Under the pieces are notes generated by a model. It did no database searches and had not been told where the DNA came from. It was given only the letters and a program-made list of their open reading frames with translations. Positions 27,386-36,121 of a stretch of 44,113 nt of DNA are shown here, in pieces (the stretch's first letter is position 1; the number at the start of each line of letters is the position of its first letter). Both the position numbers and the translations under genes were made by a program. Source of the stretch: an uncultured Opitutia bacterium (GTDB taxonomy: Bacteria > Verrucomicrobiota > Verrucomicrobiia > Opitutales > Opitutaceae). The DNA is taken from the NCBI GenBank assembly GCA_903855985.1, contig CAIOAO010000012.1, positions 1 through 44,113 of the forward strand, given 5' to 3'.

Positions 27386-28780
27386 GTGTCCCTCAAACAA
27401 AAGCTGCCTCCAGTCATCCCTGAACGCCTCGATCTCGTCGTCCGGGGCGGCAAGCTGGTCACGCCGGACGGCGTGGAGCGTGCGGACTTTGGCGTCCTGC
27501 GCGGCAAGATCGTGCAGATCGCACCGGAAATCAGTGAAGACGGCGAAGCCACCCTCGACGCGTCCGGTTGCCATGTTTTCCCCGGCATCATCGACGCCCA
27601 CGTGCAATTCAACGAACCCGGCCGCACCGATTGGGAAGGCCTCGCGTCGGGCTCCGCCGCCCTCGCGGCGGGTGGCGGCACGTGTTTCTTCGATCTGCCG
27701 CTCAACTCCGAGCCACCCGTGCTCGATGCCGCCGGCCTGCGCGTGAAGCGGGCGCTGGCCGAGGAGCGGGCCTGCACGGACTTCGCGCTCTGGGGCGGAC
27801 TCGTCCCGGGCAATCTCAACCAGCTGGCCGGCCTGAAAGCCGCCGGCGCGATAGGCGTAAAGGCGTTCATGTGTGACAGCGGAACGGCCAGTTTTCCCCG
27901 CGTGGACGCCAAGTCGCTCCACGAAGGCATGAAGCGGGCGGCCCAGCTGGGCCTGTTGGTGGCGGTGCACGCGGAAGACGAGGCCCTCGTCGCAAAATTC
28001 ACCGCCGCGCAAAAGGCCCGCGGGGCACACGACGCCAAGGCCTATCTCGCGTCGCGCCCCGTCGAAGTTGAACTCGCCGCCATCACGCAAGCCCTCGAGT
28101 TGGCCGGCGAGACCGGCTGTGCGCTGCACCTTGTGCACGTCAGCAGCCCCGAGGCCGTCGCGCTCATCACGGCGGCGCGGGCCGCGCGTGTCGACGTGAC
28201 CGCGGAGACGTCCCCGCATTATCTGCTGCTGAACGAAAAGGATGTCATTAAAATCGGCGCGCCGGCGAAGTGCGCGCCGCCGATCCGCGACGAGAAACGC
28301 CGGCTCGGCCTGTGGACGGAACTGCGCGCGGGCCACATTCAAACGGTCGCCTCCGGCCACTCCCCCGCCCTGCCCGAAATGAAGGCGGCGGAGGATTTCT
28401 TCGCGAACTGGAGTGGCATTGCCGGCGTGCAGCATGGTTTCGAGCTGCTGTTCAACGCCGGCACCAAGACCGCCGCGCAGGACCTGCCCGTGCTCGCCGC
28501 GGTGCTGGCGCGTAATGTCGCCCGCCGCTTCCGGCTGGACGACCGCAAGGGCCGTCTGGCCGTCGGGTTGGACGCCGATTTCTCCCTGCTGCGCCTCCAC
28601 GAAAAGGAGCAGCCCATCACGGCGGGCGAGTTGTGGACGCGGCATCCGATGAGTGCCTACCTCGGACGCAAGAGCCACGTGCGGGTGACGCACACCTACG
28701 TGCGCGGCGGGACCGTCTGGGCGGATGGCAAGTTGACGAGCCGGGCTCACGCGGGGCAGTTCCTCAAGCCGACGCCCTGA
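27386..28780 (+). CDS. Allantoinase-like cyclic amidohydrolase with altered metal site
   Basis: It closely follows AllB, which opens allantoin to allantoate in purine breakdown (DAHVQFNEPGRTDWEG, then TSPHYLLLNE, AKCAPPIRD and WSGIAGVQ). The product is 464 residues from GTG 27386; ATG 27302 is in frame but adds an unrelated 28 residues. K159 (VKAF, carbamylated Lys), H195 and H251 are kept. The second His of the HxH motif is Gln74 (CAA), and the catalytic/metal Asp of the SDHSP motif is Gly324 (SGHSP). Both missing residues belong to the same (alpha) metal site, so activity may be lost or changed. No other purine-catabolism gene is nearby. A methyltransferase follows. Confidence 0.82.
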   Translation: MSLKQKLPPVIPERLDLVVRGGKLVTPDGVERADFGVLRGKIVQIAPEISEDGEATLDASGCHVFPGIIDAHVQFNEPGRTDWEGLASGSAALAAGGGTCFFDLPLNSEPPVLDAAGLRVKRALAEERACTDFALWGGLVPGNLNQLAGLKAAGAIGVKAFMCDSGTASFPRVDAKSLHEGMKRAAQLGLLVAVHAEDEALVAKFTAAQKARGAHDAKAYLASRPVEVELAAITQALELAGETGCALHLVHVSSPEAVALITAARAARVDVTAETSPHYLLLNEKDVIKIGAPAKCAPPIRDEKRRLGLWTELRAGHIQTVASGHSPALPEMKAAEDFFANWSGIAGVQHGFELLFNAGTKTAAQDLPVLAAVLARNVARRFRLDDRKGRLAVGLDADFSLLRLHEKEQPITAGELWTRHPMSAYLGRKSHVRVTHTYVRGGTVWADGKLTSRAHAGQFLKPTP

Positions 28781-28864
28781 TCCGATGCCAAACCCCATCA
28801 CCCCGATCCTCGCCCTCGCCGGCACTCCCCCGCGCTGCCCGCCAGGGGCGACAGCGGCACTGGC

Positions 28865-29416
28865 ATGAAGGCCCTGGACCGATTCATCCAACGCTGGCGC
28901 ATGCGCCAGGCGATGCGTTTCATCCGCGCCGGGGCCCGGGTGATCGACGTCGGGGCGCACGAAGGGGAGCTGTTCCACGCGCTGGGAAAAAATTTGGGCG
29001 AGGGTTACGGCATCGAGCCGCTGCGCCAAACGCCGCGGGTGGAAACCAACTTCACGGTCGTGCCGGGTTTCTTTCCGGCCGTGCGCCCCGCGGACGCCGG
29101 CTGGGACGCCGTGACGATGCTGGCGGTCCTGGAGCACGTCCCCACCCGCGAGCAACCCGCCCTGGCGGCCGCCTGCCATGCCCTGCTCAAGCCGGGCGGC
29201 CGGGTGATCATCACCGTGCCGGCCAAGGCCGTGGACCACATCCTCGCGACGCTGCGTTTCCTGCGCCTGATCGATGGGATGTCACTCGAGGAACACTACG
29301 GCTTCGAACCGGCGGACACCCTGAAGATTTTCTCCGCACCCGGCTTCAGGCTCCTGCAGCAAAGCCGGTTTCAAGCCGGCCTGAACCACCTGTTTGTCTT
29401 CGAGCGGACCGATTGA
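28865..29416 (+). CDS. Class I SAM-dependent methyltransferase
   Basis: A 183-residue Methyltransf_11/23-type protein. SAM-binding motif I is ARVIDVGAHEGELFHAL (around 24-40), the acidic residue after strand 2 is in GIEP, and motif IV/post-motif is WDAVTMLAVLEHVPTREQ. LKPGGRVIITVPAK then follows. It has no signal peptide and is cytosolic. The acceptor is unknown; the small size and EHV/LKPGG pattern suggest a small-molecule methylase. It follows the allantoinase-like gene by 84 bases on the same strand and converges on the TonB receptor gene. Confidence 0.85.
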   Translation: MKALDRFIQRWRMRQAMRFIRAGARVIDVGAHEGELFHALGKNLGEGYGIEPLRQTPRVETNFTVVPGFFPAVRPADAGWDAVTMLAVLEHVPTREQPALAAACHALLKPGGRVIITVPAKAVDHILATLRFLRLIDGMSLEEHYGFEPADTLKIFSAPGFRLLQQSRFQAGLNHLFVFERTD

Positions 29417-29489
29417 TACGGTGGCCTTGATTCGGATCGGAAGTGGGTCACCACGAAATACCCGTCCTCAGCGTTTCAGGCGGCCGGCC

Positions 29490-31913
29490 TCAGAAGCGGC
29501 GGCGCACGGTGAAGCCAACCGTCAGGGGCTTTTCCTGGTAGATGATCGTGTTCCCGGTGAAGTCCGGGTCGCCGACCGTCCAGTTGTGCTGGTTGGTGAC
29601 GTTGTCCACGTTCACCTGAAAGTCCCAGCTGCGCCGGGTGTAGGCAACGACCGCGTTGAGCTTGTACTGGGTGGGAATCGTGAGCGTGCCCTGCGGGTTG
29701 GCCGTTTGGGCGCCCGTGGCTTGCGGCCCGACGCCGAAGCTGAGCCCGCTGTCGAACCGGTACGAGGCGCGCAGGTTGGCCATCCAATTGGGCGTGCCCG
29801 GATAGCGGCGGTAGTAAGGCATCACCACGGTGCCCGCCCCGGTCGCCGCATAGCTGCCGTTGGGCTGCAGTTTGTAGTAGTCGGTGTTCAACTGGAAGAT
29901 GCCCGTCGCGCCGTTGCGAAAGACATCCTGGTAGGTGAAATTGCCGAGGAGGTTGAAGTGCGGGTTGGGCTGATAAACCGCCTCATACTCGACGCCGCTC
30001 GCAATGCGCCCCCGGATGTGGCCGAACTTGTCCGGGTCGGCGCGCACCTGGCGAAACCACGCGAGGGTGTTATAGAACGTGTGGTCCAGCAGCACGACCT
30101 TGTAGCCCACTTCAAACAGCGTCGCGCGGGACCGAAGCGCGGTCTTGAACCCGGCCTCGGTTTTGTCCGGGGTGGCGATGCCGCCGAAGTTCACGCTCCC
30201 CAGGAGCGCGTTGACGCGGTTGTAGGTCACGTAGGCCGAGCTGGTGTCGTTCAGCTTGTACAGGGTGCTGAGAAACCAGGAGACGTCGTTGACCGTGGTG
30301 CCCAGGTGGTAAATCTCCCCGGCCCGGTGGGCCGTGCCGGGCGACCCGAAGCCGCCGAGGTCAATGAACTCCGGGCTTTGCGATTCCGCGTGGATGTGGT
30401 CGAGGCGCCCGCCGCCGATGAAGGAAAGCTGTGAGGTCGGCCGGACGTCGTGCTGGTAGAACGCGGCCACGTCGCCGATCTTCGAGTCCTGGTTGCCGCC
30501 ATAGTTGCCGAACGGCACGTCCGTCCCGAACCGCGTGTGACCCGGCACCCCGAAGATGTAGATGTTGGTCACGGGATTGGACCAGGTGCTCGAGGGCTGG
30601 GACAGGTCGGTGCGATTATATTGCTCGGCGAAAAACGACTGGTAGCTCACGAGCCGCTCCAGCTTGAGGTCCACGCCGGTGATGACGCTGTGGCCGACGC
30701 CGCCGGTCTCGAACGCCGCGTGATACTCCGTGCGATTCTGCAGATTCCAGTCGGTCGGCACGAATTCGGAGTAGATGATGCTGGGCTGATACTTGCTCGA
30801 ATCACGGCTCTCCAGGTACGTCGAGTTCTTCAAGGACGACGCCGCACTGAACACCTTCTCCAACATCAACTGCGTCTGGTAGCGGTTCGCCTTGGCGATG
30901 TCGTCCGTCCCGACAAAGGAATCATGCGCCGGGATCGTGATCAGGTGCGGATTGGCGATCACGTAGGTGTTGTTGGCCGAATTGTACGTGGACGCACCCG
31001 CGACGTAAGTCCGGTCATCAATGAGGGCCTGGGTGACCCGGTTGATGCCCGCCACCTCGCCGTAGACCTGATGGGAGCCCTGGACCCACCATTGGAGCGT
31101 CAGCGACGGGCTGAATTTGTGCGTCAGCGCCGCGTACAGATCCTGGGTGTCATCTGCCGTGTTTCGATAGTAGGTCTGGCCCGCCCGGCCGAGGTAGCTG
31201 ATGCGGTAGGCCGTGTCCGCGCTCAACGGACCGCCGGTGTCCACCTGCCACTCCACGTTGGAATTCGCGCGGTCGGCAGTGAGGGCGTTGTAACTGAGCG
31301 AGAGTTCGGTGTGCGACCGGTCGAAGAATGGCTGTTTCGTGACCAAGTTGGTGTAACCCGCGGCACCATTGCTCTGCGGGCCGTAGACCGCGGAGCCGGG
31401 GCCCTTGATGATGTCGAGCGCCTCGACGCCGTTGAAGCTGGGCATGACGCTGTTGCGGCTGTACTTGGCGCGCTGGCCGTTGAGGTAGATCTCCGCCAGG
31501 TCGCCGCGCACCATCGGCGTGCTGGCCAGGCCGTAGCGCGCCGCGGTGTAGACGCCGGGCGAGAACTGGGAAAAATCAGTGACCGACTTGATGCGCACCT
31601 GCTCCATCAACTCCTTGCTGATGGACGAAACCGACCGGGGCGTGTCCAGCACGCTGCGCGCATCGCCCAGCACGCTCGAGATCGGCCGGACCGTCGGCAT
31701 GATCTGGTCCTCCGCCGCCACACCCTTCACGATGAACTTGTCGAGCGTGGTGACGCTGGCGTCGGAAGTCGCCGGCGTGGCTAAAGCCGTTGACGCCGCC
31801 TCAGCCCGAACTGATCCGGGCAGGACCAGCCCGGCGACCAGCGCCAAAAAAACGAAACGGGCGATTCGGGCTGCCTCGTGGTTCGAGGGCGGTGAGGGGA
31901 TGTGACCAGGCAT
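29490..31913 (-). CDS. TonB-dependent outer-membrane receptor, siderophore-receptor-like
   Basis: An 807-residue receptor. After a signal peptide (ending near LVLPGSVRAEA) comes TTLDKFIVKG, a short TonB-box-like region. The plug follows, with DTPRSVSSISKELMEQ, SQFSPGVYTAARYG, TPMVRGDLAEIYLNGQRA and VEALDIIKGPGSAVYGPQSNGAAGYTNLVTKQP. The barrel ends in VGFTVRRRF with the terminal Phe. The plug resembles those of siderophore-type receptors, and many Opitutaceae carry large sets of such genes for unknown ligands. It is unrelated in detail to the ZnuD-like receptor at 1970-4030. A small membrane protein gene lies 67 bases upstream on the same strand. Confidence 0.88.
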   Translation of the reverse strand: MPGHIPSPPSNHEAARIARFVFLALVAGLVLPGSVRAEAASTALATPATSDASVTTLDKFIVKGVAAEDQIMPTVRPISSVLGDARSVLDTPRSVSSISKELMEQVRIKSVTDFSQFSPGVYTAARYGLASTPMVRGDLAEIYLNGQRAKYSRNSVMPSFNGVEALDIIKGPGSAVYGPQSNGAAGYTNLVTKQPFFDRSHTELSLSYNALTADRANSNVEWQVDTGGPLSADTAYRISYLGRAGQTYYRNTADDTQDLYAALTHKFSPSLTLQWWVQGSHQVYGEVAGINRVTQALIDDRTYVAGASTYNSANNTYVIANPHLITIPAHDSFVGTDDIAKANRYQTQLMLEKVFSAASSLKNSTYLESRDSSKYQPSIIYSEFVPTDWNLQNRTEYHAAFETGGVGHSVITGVDLKLERLVSYQSFFAEQYNRTDLSQPSSTWSNPVTNIYIFGVPGHTRFGTDVPFGNYGGNQDSKIGDVAAFYQHDVRPTSQLSFIGGGRLDHIHAESQSPEFIDLGGFGSPGTAHRAGEIYHLGTTVNDVSWFLSTLYKLNDTSSAYVTYNRVNALLGSVNFGGIATPDKTEAGFKTALRSRATLFEVGYKVVLLDHTFYNTLAWFRQVRADPDKFGHIRGRIASGVEYEAVYQPNPHFNLLGNFTYQDVFRNGATGIFQLNTDYYKLQPNGSYAATGAGTVVMPYYRRYPGTPNWMANLRASYRFDSGLSFGVGPQATGAQTANPQGTLTIPTQYKLNAVVAYTRRSWDFQVNVDNVTNQHNWTVGDPDFTGNTIIYQEKPLTVGFTVRRRF

Positions 31914-31980
31914 GGACGGCTTCCGATGGAAATGGGGCGCGGCAATAAAGCGCGCTCAAAAGCAGCTTCTGCGCCTAGCT

Positions 31981-32325
31981 TCAACCCTCCAGCGGGGTCT
32001 TTTCATCCGGCGGCGACACCGGTACTCCCGGATGCGTGGCGATGAACCGGAAAACCAGCACGGCACCGACCGTGAACACCGCCACCGTGCCAGCCAGCGC
32101 CTGACCGTGCCATAACCCGGCAAGCCACTCGTTAAACTCCGCCGCGTCCACGTTCCCCTGCCCGCCCAGCGTCCGCATTTCCCGCAGGTACTTCTTCTGG
32201 GCAAAACGGTCACCCAGCAAAGGATCCGCCACCTCCGGCGCAGCCGTCAGGTAAATGGCCAGCGCGCTGCCAAGCCCAAGCAGCAGCCCCATCGCGGTGA
32301 TTCGATTCATTTTTTGCCGGGTCAT
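31981..32325 (-). CDS. Small two-helix membrane protein, hypothetical
   Basis: A 114-residue protein (or 109 from the internal Met at codon 6) with two predicted membrane helices: ITAMGLLLGLGSALAIYLTAA near the N-terminus and ALAGTVAVFTVGAVLVFRFIA near residues 75-95. The soluble stretch between (LGDRFAQKKYLREMRTLGGQGNVDAAEFNEWLAGLW) is probably periplasmic. I do not recognise a family. It is co-directional with the downstream receptor gene and could share its operon. The upstream gene (MetE-like) is divergent, so a promoter region lies at about 32330-32480. Confidence 0.6.
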   Translation of the reverse strand: MTRQKMNRITAMGLLLGLGSALAIYLTAAPEVADPLLGDRFAQKKYLREMRTLGGQGNVDAAEFNEWLAGLWHGQALAGTVAVFTVGAVLVFRFIATHPGVPVSPPDEKTPLEG

Positions 32326-32487
32326 CTGGATCTGGTGGCAAACTGCCGCCCGCCGGGGGGCGCGACAATGGTTTTGTGCCCGGGGCGGCCCCCGGCCGGC
32401 CTGGGCCCCGGTGAAATATCAGGTGTTTCTCCCTCGCCACCCCGAGCCCGGATTTCCCATGCTTCACCCTCTTACCACTTCAACTTC

Positions 32488-33504
32488 ATGTCTAAAATTC
32501 CCTCCAAACCCCGCATCCTCACCACCACCGTCGGTTCCTACCCGGTGCCGGACTGGCTGGCCGCCCTCCCGAGCGAGCAGGCCGTGATCGACGCCACGCG
32601 CGTCGTGTTCGACCTCCAGCGCCAGGCCGGCATCGACCTGCCGACGGACGGCGAGCTCTACCGCTTCGACGTCAACCACCCCGACACGAATGGCATGATC
32701 GAGTACTTCATCCGCCCGATGGCCGGCATCTCGTCCGTCGTCGGCCGCTCCGTCACCGAGGAATTTTCCCAGCACCACCCGATGGGCTTCCGCCGCAAGC
32801 CGGCCGGCGTCGTCACCGGCAAGCTCGGCGAGGGTTCGCTGAACCTGCTCGCCGACTGCCAGCGCGCCGCCGCCGTCGCGGGCGGCCCGTTCAAGTTCAC
32901 CGTCACGAGCCCCTACATGCTCGCCCGCACGCTCCTTGACCACCACTACGGCAGCTTCGCCAAGCTCACCATGGCCCTCGGTGAGGTCCTCGCCGCGCAG
33001 ATGCCCGGCCTGCCCGCGCCCTGCATCCAGGTCGACGAGGCCAATATCCCCGGCAACCCCGCCGACGCCCCACTTGCCGCCGCGTCCATGAACCTCCTCC
33101 TCGACCGCATCGAGGGCGAACGCGCCGTGCACTTCTGCTTCGGCAACTACGGCGGCCAGACCATTCAGAAGGGCAACTGGGCGAAGCTGATTGAGTTCCT
33201 CAACGCGCTCCACTGCGACCACCTCGTCCTCGAGCTCGCCCACCGCCCGAAGAGCGACATCGATGCCCTCAAGCAGATCGACAAGAAGATCTCCCTCGGC
33301 ATCGGCGTGATCGACATCAAGGTGAACCACATCGAGACCGCCGACGAGGTCGCGTCCCGCATCGAGGCCGTCGAGAAGAAGGTCGGTCCCGGCCGCGTGC
33401 GCTGGGTCCACCCCGACTGCGGCTTCTGGATGCTCAAGCGCAGCATCGCCGACCGCAAGGTCGAGGCCCTCGTCGCCGGCCGCGACAAGTACCTCGGGCT
33501 GTAA
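32488..33504 (+). CDS. Cobalamin-independent methionine synthase-like (MetE C-terminal domain) methyltransferase
   Basis: A 338-residue zinc methyltransferase related to the catalytic C-terminal half of MetE, without the N-terminal half. ATG 32488 (MSKIPSKPRILTTTVGSYPVP) matches the family start; the open frame further upstream does not. Zinc ligands are all present: H215 and C217 (VHFCFGN), E249 (VLELAH) and C311 (HPDCGFW). VGSYPVP and the DGELYRFDV segment fit the methyl-donor/homocysteine pocket. The protein probably transfers a methyl group to homocysteine or another thiol. With no methionine genes nearby, the true methyl donor is uncertain. It is followed by a perfect 28-bp palindrome. 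Confidence 0.85.
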   Translation: MSKIPSKPRILTTTVGSYPVPDWLAALPSEQAVIDATRVVFDLQRQAGIDLPTDGELYRFDVNHPDTNGMIEYFIRPMAGISSVVGRSVTEEFSQHHPMGFRRKPAGVVTGKLGEGSLNLLADCQRAAAVAGGPFKFTVTSPYMLARTLLDHHYGSFAKLTMALGEVLAAQMPGLPAPCIQVDEANIPGNPADAPLAAASMNLLLDRIEGERAVHFCFGNYGGQTIQKGNWAKLIEFLNALHCDHLVLELAHRPKSDIDALKQIDKKISLGIGVIDIKVNHIETADEVASRIEAVEKKVGPGRVRWVHPDCGFWMLKRSIADRKVEALVAGRDKYLGL

Positions 33505-33520
33505 AACAACCCGGAGTTTT

Positions 33521-33598
33521 GCCCGCGATTCACGCGAAATGACGCGAAAGGTTCGGAAACCTCTCCGTAATTCGCGTCATTTCGCGTGAATCGCGGGC
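33521..33598. repeat. Perfect 28-bp palindrome between MetE-like and Gfo/Idh genes
   Basis: Arms 33521-33548 (starting GCCCGCGATTCACGCG) and 33571-33598 are exact reverse complements over 28 bases with a 22-base loop. The arms are themselves made of repeated words (CACGCGAAAT, GACGCGAA). It fills most of the gap between two same-strand genes and may act as a terminator or mRNA stabiliser for the upstream one. The downstream ATG is 17 bases away. Confidence 0.85.
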
Positions 33599-33615
33599 AA
33601 CGGATTGGAATTTTT

Positions 33616-34668
33616 ATGCTGAACATCGCGATCATCGGCTGCGGCGTCATTGCCCAGTACCACCTCCGCGCCTTGGCCAAGCTGAAGACCGCCCGCGCCG
33701 CCGCCGTCTGCGACGTGCGCACCGACGTCGCCCAGAAAACCGCTGCGGAGTTTAACATCCCGCGCTGGACCGCCAGCGCCAGCGAGCTGTTCGCCGACCC
33801 GGCGATCGACGCCGTCATCCTCGCCCTGCCCGCCAGTCTCCGCACCGCCCTCGCGCTTGAGGCGTTTCGGCACGGCAAGCATGTCCTCACCGAAAAGCCC
33901 GTCGCCATGAATGCCAACGAGGTGCGCACCATGATCGCCGCCCAGGGCGACCGCGTCGGCGCCGTGTGCTCCTCGCGTTACCGTCACTTCGACTCCGCCC
34001 GCGCCGCCCGGGATTTCCTCCGCAGCGGCGCACTCGGGAAGATCCGCACCATCACCTGCCGCGGCATCAGCCCCGCCGGCGCCCCGCCGCAGAACCCGCC
34101 GCCAGCCTGGCGGCTGCGCAAGGACCTCAACGGCGGCGGCATCTTCGTCAACTGGGGCTGCTACGACCTCGACTACCTCCTCGGCCTGCTCGACTTCAAA
34201 TTGACCCCGCAATCGGCGCTGGCCCGCACCTGGCAGGTCCCCGCGGCCTATGCCGCGTACGCGGCACCGGGCTCCGATGCCGAGACGCACGTCACCGCGC
34301 TCATCACCTTCGCCGAGGGCTGCGTGCTCAATTACGAGCGCGCCGAGTTCACGACGCTGCCGCCGGACAACCGCTGGCAGATCACCGGCGACCGCGGCAC
34401 GCTCACGCTGCAGATGCTCAAGGCCAAGTCCGCCAACATCGTCCTCACCGAGCCCGACGCCGCCAAGGGCACCCGCACCCGCGTACTCTGGGAAGGCGAC
34501 GAGACCGCCTCGTCGTCCGAGCACGACGGCGTCGTCAACGACTTCGCCGACGCCATCCTCCAAAAGCGCAAGCCCGAGACCACGCTCCAGGACGCCCTCC
34601 TCTTCGCGCGCATCGCCGACGCCATCTACGCGTCCTCCGCCAGCGGCAATCCCGTCTCGTTCGACTGA
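33616..34668 (+). CDS. Gfo/Idh/MocA-family NAD(P)-dependent oxidoreductase
   Basis: A 350-residue dehydrogenase. The N-terminal Rossmann fold has NIAIIGCGVIAQYHLRAL (glycine motif near residues 3-15) and the family EKP motif (GKHVLTEKPVAMN, near 80-92). The C-terminal alpha/beta domain has GGGIFVNWGCYDLDYLLGLL with the expected Asp and Tyr region. The family oxidises or reduces sugars, cyclitols and related alcohols. Substrate is unreadable here. ATG 33616 follows a palindrome; the longer frame from 33586 would start inside it. It ends just before a second palindrome and converges on the ceramidase-like gene. Confidence 0.93.
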   Translation: MLNIAIIGCGVIAQYHLRALAKLKTARAAAVCDVRTDVAQKTAAEFNIPRWTASASELFADPAIDAVILALPASLRTALALEAFRHGKHVLTEKPVAMNANEVRTMIAAQGDRVGAVCSSRYRHFDSARAARDFLRSGALGKIRTITCRGISPAGAPPQNPPPAWRLRKDLNGGGIFVNWGCYDLDYLLGLLDFKLTPQSALARTWQVPAAYAAYAAPGSDAETHVTALITFAEGCVLNYERAEFTTLPPDNRWQITGDRGTLTLQMLKAKSANIVLTEPDAAKGTRTRVLWEGDETASSSEHDGVVNDFADAILQKRKPETTLQDALLFARIADAIYASSASGNPVSFD

Positions 34669-34679
34669 AGCCGATTTTT

Positions 34680-34757
34680 ACCACGAAAAACACGAAACAC
34701 ACGAAATCGGAGGTCGGGTTTCCAGGCCGATTTCGTGTGTTTCGTGTTTTTCGTGGT
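34680..34757. repeat. Perfect 31-bp palindrome between two convergent genes
   Basis: Arms 34680-34710 (starting ACCACGAAAAACACG) and 34727-34757 are exact reverse complements over 31 bases with a 16-base loop. The arms repeat the word CACGAAA. It starts 11 bases after the Gfo/Idh stop and ends two bases before the end of the convergent ceramidase-like gene, so it could serve as a bidirectional terminator. Confidence 0.9.
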
Positions 34758-34759
34758 GA

Positions 34760-36121
34760 CTAATCCGCCAACTGCCGGGCCAGCTTGACCAGCTCGCGCG
34801 GCACCTCGGCGTAAATCTTCGCATACGGCCGCTCCCCGAGGATCGCCGGCACGAGGTCATCCGTGTAGCCTTTTTGTGCGCAGGCCCGCGCATCCGGCGC
34901 GTAGCCGATGCCCCCGGCCAGGCTCACCAGCCAGGTGTGCGGATGCGAACTCCCCTCCAGAACCGGTGCCTGCAGGCTGTGAAAAACTTCCAGTCCGACG
35001 CCTAGCAACGCCACGGGCCCGATCCGCAGGCCGTGCACCGTCACCGGGGGATTTGGTCCGCGACCACCCTTGAATTGGGCCAGCACCATGCGCAGGCCCT
35101 CGAGCCGCACCATGTTCAGGCCGTTGGTCTGGAGCGGCTTTTCGCCAACCGTCGTGATGTCCGTGACCCCCGGCGCGCTGAAAATCTTCTCCAGTTGCGC
35201 GATCCGCTTCCGGATCCCCGCCTGCGTCCAGGGCTTCCGCGAAAAGGTCACATCATGCTGCACAATCCGCACGCCGCTGGCGGCCATTGGGTGCGCCGCC
35301 TTGATCCCGCGCCTGATCGCGGCCGCATACTTGCCGGTCAGCACGCGCAGCGCGCGGTGCGTTTCCTTCTTCCCCCGGTGACAGACCGGCGGGTTGATGT
35401 CGCCCATCGCCCCAGGGAGGAAAATCGCCGTCGCGCCGGGAAACGCGCGCTCGATCTGCGCCGAAGCCAGCCCGACAAAATCCCCGTGCACGTCAAAGGT
35501 CTGCTCGCTGCCGAGCACCGCGTGGCAGCCGAAATGATGCAGCAGGCCGACCAGCTTCTTGCCGGCATAGGCCGCGAGCACGCGGAGCGTCGGATCCGTG
35601 TCCTGCGGCCGCGCCGGCCGCCAGTTTGGGGCGAGCCGCACGCCGATCGGGTCAAACATCCATCCGCCCCGGTCCGTCTCGCGGTTGATCGCAATGCCCT
35701 CGCAGGGCACCTCAGCGTAGCGCCACGTCACCGTCTGCTGCGCCGCGCACGCCTTCGCCGCGGCGTCCGCGATCCGCGCCGGCAGGGTCTCGCAATAAAT
35801 CGCATCCGCCTCGCCCCAACCCAGCATGCCGCCCGTGGACGGGCCGCTGTGCGTGTGGGTGGACGTCACAAACACCTCGGCCGGCCGGCAGCCCGTACGC
35901 GCGGCCACTGCGTCCCGGATCTTGATCGCGAGCGGCCGCGGCGTGCCGCAGAGCTCGACGTTGACGAGGATCGCGCGGCGCTTCCCGTCCGTCACCGCCA
36001 GCGCACGGGCACAGAGCGGCGCGAGGATTTTATTCGCCGCCCGGTTCCGATACGGACCGTAACCGGCCAGTTGGAGGCCCAGGCGCGGGGTGATGTCGGC
36101 CGCGGCGAAACCGGCTTTCAT
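34760..36121 (-). CDS. Neutral/alkaline ceramidase-like hydrolase
   Basis: A 453-residue protein similar to the N-terminal domain of neutral/alkaline non-lysosomal ceramidases, zinc amidases that cut ceramide to sphingosine and fatty acid. The zinc site is suggested by STHTHSGPS (87-95) and HHFGCHAV (about 205-213), and GAMGDINP is also typical. There is no signal peptide (MKAGFAAADITPRLGLQLAGYG), so it is probably cytosolic, unlike secreted ceramidases. It also lacks the C-terminal immunoglobulin-like domain. The substrate is therefore unlikely to be ceramide, and an unknown N-acyl or sugar-amide compound is possible. The start overlaps the DegT stop by four bases (ATGA), so it is co-translated with the aminotransferase. 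Confidence 0.85.
   Translation of the reverse strand: MKAGFAAADITPRLGLQLAGYGPYRNRAANKILAPLCARALAVTDGKRRAILVNVELCGTPRPLAIKIRDAVAARTGCRPAEVFVTSTHTHSGPSTGGMLGWGEADAIYCETLPARIADAAAKACAAQQTVTWRYAEVPCEGIAINRETDRGGWMFDPIGVRLAPNWRPARPQDTDPTLRVLAAYAGKKLVGLLHHFGCHAVLGSEQTFDVHGDFVGLASAQIERAFPGATAIFLPGAMGDINPPVCHRGKKETHRALRVLTGKYAAAIRRGIKAAHPMAASGVRIVQHDVTFSRKPWTQAGIRKRIAQLEKIFSAPGVTDITTVGEKPLQTNGLNMVRLEGLRMVLAQFKGGRGPNPPVTVHGLRIGPVALLGVGLEVFHSLQAPVLEGSSHPHTWLVSLAGGIGYAPDARACAQKGYTDDLVPAILGERPYAKIYAEVPRELVKLARQLAD

Noticed and set aside
32330-32487. Possible riboswitch upstream of the MetE-like gene
   Set aside because: The leader has GC-rich hairpins (around CCGGGGCGGCCCCCGG), but I could not match a SAM, SAH or cobalamin riboswitch core, and no T-run terminator follows.
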